DNA of 64,000 bases, taken from NCBI GenBank assembly GCA_949825045.1, contig OX463816.1, positions 15,061,579-15,125,578 on the forward strand, given 5' to 3'. The notes under the pieces are model-generated. The model was not told where the DNA came from. It was given only the letters and a program-made list of their open reading frames with translations, and made no database searches. Both the position numbers and the translations under genes were made by a program. Below, one piece after another: positions 48,701 to 60,700 of the stretch. Positions within the stretch are counted from its first letter, which is position 1. Each line of letters opens with the position of its first letter. The stretch is from Argyresthia goedartella. Lineage: Eukaryota > Arthropoda > Insecta > Lepidoptera > Argyresthiidae.

Positions 48701-51700
48701 TCGCGTACATCGTCCTCTATCTTAGCTTGCCACCATTTAATCGAATCGCCCTTGACTTGAATAAAATCCTTTGGTAGGCATAGCGCAAGGCGGCAGGAAG
48801 CATGTCGTGACTTCAGCCTCTTGTGTTTGGGCTGGAAAAACTCCTGATGGCATGGCAGAGCAACGTTTTTGATCATTTCTGGATGTTCTCTCATTAAATC
48901 CGTTCTTCTGCGGATATTCGGAGTGGCGATATTTGAGGGGACATATCCGGGATGTGAGGGTGGATTTCAGTGTTCCAGATATACACCGCATGGTTTTGTT
49001 TAGCTTCACGTCTATTAGCGTAAGGTACGCCCTTTACAGCAGCGCGCAGTGTTGGGCGGTCGAGTAGACGAGGGACAGAGCTGTTGTGTGAAGGCATGTT
49101 GCACTTGCACCCCATGATGTGACCGATCGTTTGGAGAGTAAACTATTCTTGGTCTGGAGTTTTCTGGATATATTAGATAGGTGGCTTTTAAAAATAAGTG
49201 ATGGTGTCAAGCCCAGGTATTTAGGGGCGCAGTTGTGTGACAATTAGACCCCATTCCATTCAACGTTGAGATGATGACGGTTAGCTAAGAGTTTGTGGAT
49301 ATTGAAGCAGTTAATCTCTGCCTGTGCGGCACTGGGACTCAGTCGCCATGTTTTTAAGAAGTGGCTCAGTGTGTGTAGAAAAGTCGGTCTTTGAACAGCA
49401 TGGACTCGAGGTGATAAAATTCCTTGTGCTGAACCACCAAAGCGATGTAGTCGGCATATATGAACTTCCTTGACTTGGTGACTGAAAGTTCATGGATGTA
49501 CAGATTGAACAGACTCGGAGCGAGAACGTAGCCCTGCGGCAGGCCGTTATATTGCTTTCGTTGGCCGCTTGTGCTGTTACCTAGGTGCACACGGAAACAT
49601 CGCTCCGGAAGCATATTTATTTATTTATTTATTTATTTAATTAGGCACATCAACAGCACACATATACAAAATTATACAATAGAAATATGGCGGTATTGTT
49701 CTTATATGAGTGCCTATTATAGATGAGCACAGCATTGACTATTGTTGTACTAAAATTTAATTTTGTAATTTAACTTAGAATGTAAGTATAGTAATAAATA
49801 ACAGTTAATTAGAATTTTCAATTTAAGTAGGTAGCTATACCTAGTCGGTCCATAAGTTCTGTCCCAAATATTTTGCCGCATAGTAAATAATACCAATTTT
49901 TTTTTATTTAATACTATATATGGTTTGATAGCTCATTAAATACCGATAAATTAGAACGATTATTTGATTTAAATGCTTAAAGCCATATTACACAAATGCT
50001 AGTTTCTTCAGAGATTTTGCACTTTTTTAACCAATCAAAAATACGGACGTGATTCACTTTATCTTTTTTCCATGATTCTTAAAACCTTTCAAACTTACGT
50101 GAGATTTTAGTCAGTACCCTCTCTGAACCCGTAACCTTCATTTTGAAGCATAAGATAACTGAGTCTGGGTAAAACTAATTTTCATATTCACATTTTACGT
50201 AGTGTACTTGTTGCCCACAAGATCATTTTTATACGTTTTTCTGAAAACGTAAAGTTCTCTTTGGGAGCAGTTGGAACTGAAAGCTAACAGAAAATCAAAT
50301 GCTAGTTGTTAAGCATGGTCTAAAATCGAGGTTTCAGAATAAATAAAAACAAGCTTGTTGGTTATCTGGAACACTGTTTTTTTATTAAATTTGTGATAAG
50401 TGGTATTTTTGTCAGTTGCGGCGTGTTTTGGGTTCGCGATTGTCTCAAGTTATAACGTTTTTTGTCATATTGCGATAATCGTACAAAATGTATTGTATTG
50501 CAATTTGATTCGTATAAAATAAGCTTTTTAATCATGTTTAATACGAATAAGAAAAAGTTTATTGCTGAGTTTTATCTATCAAAAACCTTGTGACAGAACT
50601 TAAGGACCGACTAAGTATAATAATATTAATGAATAATATTTATGAACTATAAGAATAATTTTAGGTTCAAGTTGGTTTGCTCTTTCAGGATTTTATTCCT
50701 GAAGACAGGTAAGCGATCATGAAATATGTTAGATTGCATATTTCATGATCGCTTTTGCTTGCATATTTGAGATTAGCCTCACTACCTGTAGGCTAGGGAC
50801 AGCTGAGAGAAAAATAGTGACCCCTGACTCCGTAATCTCATGCTGCAGTTGGGTCAATAAAAGCCGCCCGTGACTTCAATCCCCTCTGAAAACCAGCTTC
50901 GATGTGCGTAGTAAGTGCCAGCACCTGGTCGGAGTAGATTCGACCTGAGCGAAACCTGCTTGTTCCACGGGTACTACGTTCTCTATTAAAGGTGTTATAC
51001 GGTGGAGTACTTACTCCAGGAGTTTGTACGAGTTGCTAAGGTAATGCAATTAGCCGGTAGCTTGAACCCTCAGCGATCGGTTTACAACGTTTAAGTAAAG
51101 CAATGCTTTTTGTGGACACCTTGAACGCTCGAGGAAGCTTGCTGGTCTGTAGTATCTTGGTGTAGAATGACGCAAGCCAACCTCGTGCGTTTGGACCGAG
51201 GTTAGTCAGGAATTCGTTGTAAATATTATCATATCCCGACTCCTCTGTTTTTACATCTTTTAGAGCCGTCTACTCTGGTGTAAAAGGGTCCGCCGGGTGA
51301 TCCAAGGGTACTAGGCTAATTTTACGTTCTTTGGTAGTTTCTTGTGGCAGCCTTATCAATTTTGGCTCGCTATTTCTCAACTATTCGGCAATTAGCAATA
51401 GAGTTTGGATGGAGGGGGCTATTGATGGTTTTTGAAGGGGCTGCTGATTTCCCAGTGAGCTTTTACAGGGCTCGCCAGGCCTTTCTGTTCGACCGTTTGA
51501 AGTCCATTTTTTCGCCCGTGTTTTTCCATAGGTTCATACGGTTAGTGTTTAAGGATTGTAAAATAGTTCTGGCCCCATTGCACTCTCCCATTTTGAAAAT
51601 CCGAGATGAGATCCGTCATACAAAGGGTGACTCTCTGTGCTCCATCTCGGGTGTATTGCTTGCGGTAACCTCTTACAATACAACACCTCGCAGTCCTTAT

Positions 51701-54700
51701 AATAAGACTAGCAGAATAAGGGATCGTAGTTGTCGGGTTCGACCGGGATAACCCTTACGGCAGCATCCACTTTTGCGGCAAATTTGGTCCCGTTGGCCTT
51801 TTGGAAGTTCCACGTAGGAAGAGGCACGGAGTTGACGAGTGGGATATTGATGCCGATAAGTTGCTCTGGACGAACTGAACTGGATTTCCTCAATTTACTT
51901 ACGGGTTTCCCATAGCATGTACTCCAGGCGTTTTCTGTCAGCCATCTCTTGCTTGGCCTTCTCGAGTGCGGTTGACAGCATGTCTTGAGACAGCTGTTCC
52001 GCGGCTTTAGCTCCAGACTCGTCTCTCCACGCGGTCAGCTCTAAGCTGATATGCTGGTCGCATCTTTGGGCTGCGTTCCTGGGTAGGAAAAACGAAGTAT
52101 GTGTTAATTATTAGCTTGAGCGAAGCGAACCCTATCACTGGGCCACAATCCGGCAGACCGTTTGGTACACTTCATGAAGAACACCTATAGGTTTGAGCTT
52201 TGACATAGTGATTTAAGTTCATGTGTAGATTCCACGAATATCATAGAAATCTTATTGTTCTAGATAAACTCAAAAAGCAAAAGATAAAATAAATAGTATG
52301 AACAGCAATTATTGTTAGTACCTGCAAAACTTCATACGGCATAAAGGCTACCGATTGGAGAAATATCCTTTCGCCCGCCTTTACGAATCTATTATAGTTA
52401 TATTAACAAAGAGTATTATAATATATTAATTGTTGTTTATAAAATATGGATGCAAACAGAGTTTCGATATTTATGTTACGAAGATTGTCGTTTGCCGGAA
52501 AAGTTGTCTGTGAATGTTTTTTTAAAGTTTTCTAAGAGTGGGAAGACTGTGACTGGAAAAATGGGGCTACAGCAAATACCAACCATACTAAATAACAAAC
52601 ATGCAAACATGCACTTATTATAAAAATAATAGGCCACTAAGAAAAGAATGAAGAGCCATTTTCATCTGCGTATGATCTAATAAAGGAGAATATTGTAGTC
52701 TATAACATTATGGAGGAATAAACTTACAAGTAAGGGTCTTCCTTCACGAAAGCTTTAGGTTGGATCGTAGTTACGGAGTCATCAGCAGCGCAGAGCAACC
52801 CAGAAAGGGAAACCCTCCTGATAGCGGATAGTCTTTCGGGAGCGAAAGAGGATGGTGGGATGTCGTTCTCGTACCAGAATCTGTGGACAAACATATACCA
52901 ATTAACTATGTATAGTCTCTTAAAAAAGTCCTGGTTGCTCCAGGAAGAGATGGTGGGATGAGTTAGGTCTTTGCTACGAGAAATGGTCAATGACCGCTCA
53001 GGATCGACAAGAGTGGAAATAGAGGAGAGTGGCCTACAAGTGGCTGATGCGCTCAAAAAAATAAAATAGTCCCATAACTTGATAATGTGGCAGAACCACC
53101 CGGCCAGAGAAGTAGTTTTAGTATAATATAGATACCTGTCACTTTTTTTCAAGTTGGCAAATTGTAGGGCCAACACGCAGGCGATAGTAGGTCCAACAAC
53201 AGCTCCAGAGGCTGCCTTCTCCATAGCACCACCGATCATCAGCTCTACGTCGTCGGCATTTCTGGAAAACGAAGTAGAACAATCGATATTTCTTTCAGAC
53301 AGTTCTGATATTCTTGATGGGAGTAGATACCAGGTAGGTACCATTTAAAATGCTGAGGATGCCAATATTTACTTTTCATTATGTTTTATTGCATGACTTC
53401 TTCCTTAGCTAACTAGCTCTAATGCAAAATAGCTAAAACCGGTAGAGCTAGCTCTAAAACATGTTTATCAAGACTTGTACCTGAGATCCTAAGGAATAAT
53501 AATAAGAATTCTATGGCCGTCAGTGGGCTGAAATTTATGTACAACATACCTATACATATCAGCCATCATCTCCTGCTGCGTCCTATCAAAACCCATCTTG
53601 TGGAAGTCGGCATATGTCCTCACGTTGGCGGTGGGTTCACAATGACGGAGTAACCTCAAGTACGAGGGGACACCGTGGTCCCTGGCTCGTTTCACGTCCC
53701 AATCTGATGATGAGGGGAATCGGGAAACGCCGTGAGCGGTACTTTGGACCAGGTCTTGGAGAGAGACTGTTGTGTTTTGCTGGAATGAAGAAGGGTTGAT
53801 TCAGAAGGCAGTAGAGTTTTGGTCCTTCGTCCGTAGGGTAGCAAAGAGAGGTAGCTGATTTAGGCATTTGAAATAGTTATGTGCAGTCACCACCTTATCC
53901 ATTTACCCCTTTTGGACTTTGCAGTCTGCATTATTCGTGTATCTGCATTGAGTTAACTCTACCTGATCGAAAACGTACCGTAGCTTAGCCAAAAGTATTT
54001 ATAGGGACTACAATTGTTTTGCATTGAGGTTATTCAACCTGATAGTAACTGAACCATAGCTGAAAACTACTACACATAACGGTTCAAGGGAAATTTCACC
54101 CAAATTCTTTATTTTTATCGAATCATCTTCCAAAATTGAAAATCGACAACTACTTTAGATTTAAATCCTATTTCAATGACTGCTCTCAAAACAGAGGCAT
54201 CTGGTACAGAACCGTTGTAGACGAACCACCTCGCGTACCTTGGTTTGCCTCACGAAGCTTCAACAGAAGAGAACTAGTTCTTTGCTTCCGAACCCGAACT
54301 TACCACATCCCACTTAACAAATTTAGTTTAATTATGAATAAAAGAGACGACGCTAATTGTACCCGATGTGAGAGGGAGGAGGACCTCCTTCACTTAGTTC
54401 TCGAGTGTAAAATAAATGAACAACCAAGGCTGGACCTCCTCGAAGAAACTCGGTGCTCTGAGGGGGATCTTCTCTTCCTTTTCCATCGAATTCTAAGCTC
54501 AGAGTTCACTGTCGAGTATAGTAACAGATTCTTAAGTTTCTTGATAACCTCTTTGAATCTCAGATGGGAACACTACAAAATATTTATGTAACTAACCAAT
54601 TTTAGATTTATTTAATGTTATTTTCTTTTGTTAAAGTAATAATGTAAGCACTGTAACTTTGTTAATTATTTTTAAGCTGACTTAATCATAAGATGTATGG

Positions 54701-57700
54701 CTTATAAAATAAATAAGACTTAAAAAAAAAAAAATAGCGTGAGCGAACCGCAGAGTAAGTAGATACTTGTAAAACACTCACCAACTTCTGGTTCATCATG
54801 GCATCGAAGATCGGTGCCACAGCCACCAACTCAGAGTAGGCACCAGCTCTGTTGGCGCTGGAGTACCCTCGCCAGAAGCCCAGGGATTGTAGTTTCAGCT
54901 CTGCTTTAGCCATGCCCACCTGGTAGTAATGTAGACTTTGTAAAGTGTGTATTACTTATAAGTAAGAGAGGTGCTAAGAGCCTTTGAAAGAAATTTTTTA
55001 ATAAATGCAGAACAGTTTGATTACAAATCTAATTGTACCATTATACACAGGGCCCACTTCTTTATTTGTTGGAAAGAACTAACAAAAGAAAACTTCTCTC
55101 TTCGGGGAGAATATTATAACTGTAAAGTGTGTATTACTTATAAGTAAGAGAGGTGCTAAGAGCCTTTGAAAGAAATATTTAAATAAATGCAGAACAGTTT
55201 GATTACAAATCTAATTGTACCATTATACACAGGGCCCACTTTTTTATTTGTTGGAAAGAACTAACAAAAGAAAACTTCTCTCTTCGGGGAGAATATTATA
55301 ACTGTAAAGTGTGTATTACTTATAAGTAAGAGAGGTGCTAAGAGCCTTTGAAAGAAATATTTAAATAAATGCAGAACAGTTTGATTACAAATCTAATTGT
55401 ACCATTATACATAGGGCCCACTTTTTTATTTGTTGGAAAGGACTAACAAAAGAAAACTTCTCTCTTCGGGGAGAATATTATAACTGTAAAGTGTGTATTA
55501 CTTATAAGTAAGAGAGGTGCTAAGAGCCTTTGAAAGAAATATTTAAATAAATGCAGAACAGTTTGATTACAAATCTAATTGTACCATTATACACAGGGCC
55601 CACTTTTTTATTTGTTGGAAAGAACTAACAAAAGAAAACTTCTCTCTTCGGGGAGAATATTATAACTGTAAAGTGTGTATTACTTATAAGTAAGAGAGGT
55701 GCTAAGAGCCTTTGAAAGAAATATTTAAATAAATGCAGAACAGTTTGATTACAAATCTAATTGTACCATTATACATAGGGCCCACTTTTTTATTTGTTGG
55801 AAAGAACTAACAAAAGAAAACTTCTCTCTTCGGGGAGAATATTATAACTGTAAAGTGTGTATTACTTATAAGTAAGAGAGGTGCTAAGAGCCTTTGAAAG
55901 AAATATTTAAATAAATGCAGAACAGTTTGATTACAAATCTAATTGTACCATTATACACAGGGCCCACTTTTTTATTTGTTGGAAAGAACTAACAAAAGAA
56001 AACTTCTCTCTTCGGGGAGAATATTATAACTGTAAAGTGTGTATTACTTATAAGTAAGAGAGGTGCTAAGAGCCTTTGAAAGAAATATTTAAATAAATGC
56101 AGAACAGTTTGATTACAAATCTAATTGTACCATTATACATAGGGCCCACTTTTTTATTTGTTGGAAAGAACTAACAAAAGAAAACTTCTCTCTTCGGGGA
56201 GAATATTATAACTGTAAAGTGTGTATTACTTATAAGTAAGAGAGGTGCTAAGAGCCTTTGAAAGAAATATTTAAATAAATGCAGAACAGTTTGATTACAA
56301 ATCTAATTGTACCATTATACATAGGGCCCACTTTTTTATTTGTTGGAAAGAACTAACAAAAGAAAACTTCTCTCTTCGGGGAGAATATTATAACTGTAAA
56401 GTGTGTATTACTTATAAGTAAGAGAGGTGCTAAGAGCCTTTGAAAGAAATATTTAAATAAATGCAGAACAGTTTGATTACAAATCTAATTGTACCATTAT
56501 ACATAGGGCCCACTTTTTTATTTGTTGGAAAGAACTAACAAAAGAAAACTTCTCTCTTCGGGGAGAATATTATAACTGTAAAGTGTGTATTACTTATAAG
56601 TAAGAGAGGTGCTAAGAGCCTTTGAAAGAAATATTTAAATAAATGCAGAACAGTTTGATTACAAATCTAATTGTACCATTATACATAGGGCCCACTTTTT
56701 TATTTGTTGGAAAGAACTAACAAAAGAAAACTTCTCTCTTCGGGGAGAATACTAGAGCTGTCACGGAAATCAAGCTATTAACCGACTGAAGAAGCCTAAC
56801 TGATTATTCTTAGCACTTGTTTATCTTAGTTCATGTAAATGATGTTTTCAATATATATTCAAATTCCGAGCGACTGCTTAAAACATAAGTGGTGCTTACC
56901 TCTCCCAACAAAACAGGCAGGAACTCGTTGTAAGTTATATGCTGCATAACAGCCGCCATTGCTCGCCGAGACTCTAGGAACAGTGTGGTATCATCCCAAA
57001 AAGGGTTCAGGGAGTAGAGTTCGCCTGCAATACGGTTGTGCTCGGATAATAGCGCCCTATAGAGTGGTGCGGTTGAGGTGGCTGCGTTGCACCTGGAATG
57101 AAGAGGAGAGTTGAAAAACACTAGTCAGGTATGATTCTCGAGAAAGTCCGCGTCATTGTACGAGGTGAAACTATATGATTTTATACAATACTCAGATTTG
57201 GTCAACACGGAGTAAAGGACGAAGCAAGATGTTTGTGGAAGTATGAAAATTTCACTAGGACGTTCGAATAAATTAATCAACAAATAAAAAATATGAGGAA
57301 TACCCATGTACGATAAACGTGTAGTCCTTAATATTAATGAAGATGAAGCAAACCCAATATGGAAATACGATCTGATCAGACCATGGAAGGAAATCGGAAG
57401 AATACATATATGTCTAGGTCACTTTCCAAACAAGGATAGATATGTTGCTTATGGCTGATTTATAAAAAAGGTTCTTGGTTAAGTTCTGAGCTCAATGAAC
57501 TAGAATTACAGGAAGTGAAATTACCATTGAGAATGGTCATGAATGTGATTTATTCACATCAATAACAACATCTGACACATGAGATTCAATCAACATACGA
57601 TGCTAATGTAGTCATGGATGCATCCTTGTACGATGTATTTCCATACAATCCATTTTCTGTCGAGACGCCTAGGAATTCTGCCTGTGATTATTTTGCGCAT

Positions 57701-60700
57701 AATAAGATCACAATACTTTTAGAACGACTATTTAAAATACAAACCGCCTTTTACAATACTAAATTTGATCAAATTGGCAATCCAGATATACTAATTTCTG
57801 GAGCATAATAAGGCAGCCATTACTGGAGGTATGGATAGAATAGAATAGAATAGAATAATGATTTATTTGCGAGACAGGCACTTACACTAATATATAATAC
57901 TAAATTTCTAATACTAAATTTCTATATCAATATATAGATAGAGGATACCTAGGCTGGTGTTCGTAAAAAGGAAATGACTCCAAACTGCTAAAAGCTGGTA
58001 TCGATTCGGGACCCCTAAGGAGCTAAAGCTAGGATAACATAGAACATACCGTCATGCCTTTTCCTATACGGGCTGGAAGCAGTTATTCAATACTCAATTT
58101 TACAATGGCTAGCCCATCGCCGCAACTATAGAGATTGTAGGATTCCCAGATTTTGGTTTTGCTAAGTCAATCGTTATAATAATTACTTGTTTTACCCATC
58201 GCCCTTTTGCCTTCACGAAAAGATCAAACGAGTGTCGTGCAATAAGCAATGCAATATCTAATACTCATTTCCCCAAAAAGCATACGCAGATAGACACCTT
58301 TCAACGAAACCTATTATTAACTAATTCAAAGTTAGCTCCTCTATCGAGGACATACAGCAAAAACAATGGAGTCTAAGCCCACGTGACCGTATCCGTAGAC
58401 AGAATGCGAATGTGGGAAATCTCAAGTCTATTTTTATACTTCTTAGTAAGTAGGTGCTTGTTACTTACTTTGATTATAGACATAGCAAGAATAGAAAATT
58501 GTATAGGATAATCTAGAAGAGAAGTCTCTTAAATTCAACGGAGAGTTTGAAATCATGTCGTTGATTTTATATAAATCGAGAAGCAAACATACTAGTCGGG
58601 CCATATAATAATAATAATAATAATAATAATACCTTGGACACCTTTTACACACATTGATCTAGCCCCAAACTAGGATTCCCTGTATCTTGGGTACTAGACA
58701 ACGATATATACATAGTCAGGTCATAAGTTCTGTCACACAATAAAAACTTTTGAATTTAGAACGCTGGCCACAAAAAAGTTTATTGAATTCGAATTTCGAA
58801 TTTTTCATGAAAATAAAAATGTGTACTTTTTAGAATTTTCCTCATTTTTAAATATGGAGTGGACACTTAAAGAAGATCGTGTCGCAGTTATTGCGTTGCA
58901 TCGTTGCGGTTACGCGCCAATTCAGATTTTCGACTTACTGAAAAATTTGAATATAACCAAAAGATTCGTTTATCGTACCATAAAACGATACAATGAAGAC
59001 TCTAGTGTAGATGACAGGTCAAGAAGTGGTCGCCCTCGCTCTGTTAGGACTCCAGCAGTGATAAAAGCTGTAAAGGCGCGAATTCAAAGAAATCCCATAC
59101 GTAAGCAGAAACGGTTGGCCCTTCAGATGGGGTTAAGCAGGACCACGGTGAAAAGGGTGTTAAATGAAGACTTAGGGCTTAGGGCATATCGAAGAAAAAC
59201 AGGACATCGTTTGGACGCTCGTTTAATGGACCTGAGACTGAAGAGATGCCGCGCTTTGTTGAAGCGGTACGCGGGAAAAAAGCATCGGGAAATTCTTTTT
59301 TCGGATGAAAAAATTTTCACCGTGGAAGAGAGCTACAACAAACAAAATGATAAGGTGTACGCACACAGCAGTGAAGAAGCGAGCAACCGTATTCCGCGTG
59401 TCCAACGAGGTCATTTTCCATCCTCGCTCATGGTTTGGTTGGGAGTCTCTTATTGGGGCTTAACTGAGGTACATTTTTGTGAGAAAGGCGTAAAAACGAA
59501 TGCAGTTGTGTACCAAAATACAGTCCTCAAGAACCTTGTGGAACCTGTTTCTCATACCATGTTTAATAACAGGCACTGGGTATTCCAACAAGATTCTGCG
59601 CCAGCTCATAGAGCGAAAAGCACACAAGACTGGCTGGCGGCGAGTGAAATCGACTTCATCCGGCACGAAGACTGGCCCTCCTCCAGTCCAAATTTGAGTC
59701 CGTTAGATTACAAGATATGGCAACACTTGGAGGAAAAGGCCTGCTCAAAGCCTCATCCTGATTTGGAGTCACTCAAGGCATCCTTGATTAAGGCAGCCGC
59801 CGATATTGACATGGACCTCGTTCGTGCTGCGATAGACGACTGGCCGCGCAGAATAAAGGCCTGTATTCAAAATCGCGGGGATCATTTTGAATAAACTTTA
59901 TTACCATAAGAATCTATGTTTTATTAAGTTCATTTTGCTATATAAATGTTTACATAAATAATAAACATGTCTAAATTATTTCATATTGCACATGTGACAG
60001 AACTTATGACCTGACTATGTACTATACTTATATAGAGAAATATTATACTTAGATAGATAAACAACCATGACTAGGGTACAAACATTCGTTCTCATCAAAC
60101 AAACATTTGCCCCCACCGGGACTCAAACCCGGGACCCTTGGTTTCGTAGGCATATGTTTTATCACTATGTCAAAATCTCTGTAATACAAATATTTATGTA
60201 TCAAACGAAATGTTACAAAATACAGATTTAAATGACATTAAAACGGCAACAAATATAATGATCACCAAAATATTTTATTCCTACCCAAAATGGATAAATG
60301 AACACCAAAAGTTGCAAAAAATATCAGGGCAAAATACTGCGGGAGCTTAGGTGAAGGGTAAAGCGGGTGAGCGAAGCAAAGCCCCCTTTATCCTTCGTGT
60401 TAGGTTGAACATGTAAGAACAACAAAAAATACTTAAAACATAAATGTGTACTTACTTAAGTACACAAAACATAAAAAGAAGTTTGGTGATCATTTATCCA
60501 AACACAATTTGGTGGACATTTATCCATTCTGGCAGTCATTTCGAATTTATTGATAGTAAAATAGGTGCATTTTTGGTAATCGTTTAAACACAAGCCCATT
60601 AAAACTATTCAAAATTACCTCCCCTATTTTCGATAAACGCCTTTAATCTGCACGGCCAGTCATCAATAGACGCACGCACGACATCCATGTCAATATTGGT

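Larger units (their letters stand above)
48655..51893 (-). mobile_element. Jockey/R1-type LINE, split by a nested insertion
   Basis: Minus-strand blocks in order: the region before RT (PEQLIGINIPL, WNFQKANGTKF near 51800), RT beginning near 50990, then after an interruption NGLPQGYVLAPSLFNLYIHE near 49540, a damaged YADD (YADYIA) near 49460, and KYLGLTPSLIFKSHLS near 49200. Frames are broken. The interruption (about 49617-50690) is a TTTA-tailed insertion that itself contains 49840-50615. The 5' edge ends about 10 bases from a peroxidase splice donor. Confidence 0.85.
58632..60165 (-). repeat. tRNA-derived SINE family 1, split by a mariner
   Basis: 58632-58710 and 60020-60165 are the two halves of the SINE seen whole at 34959-35190. 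The B box (GGTTTGAGTCC on the minus strand) is in the right half at about 60118-60128. The mariner lies between them at a TA. Confidence 0.9.

Noticed and set aside
54940..56752. Regular direct repeats resembling a CRISPR array
   Set aside because: Whole 182-bp units repeat with no unique spacers, in a eukaryotic intron; it is a satellite array.
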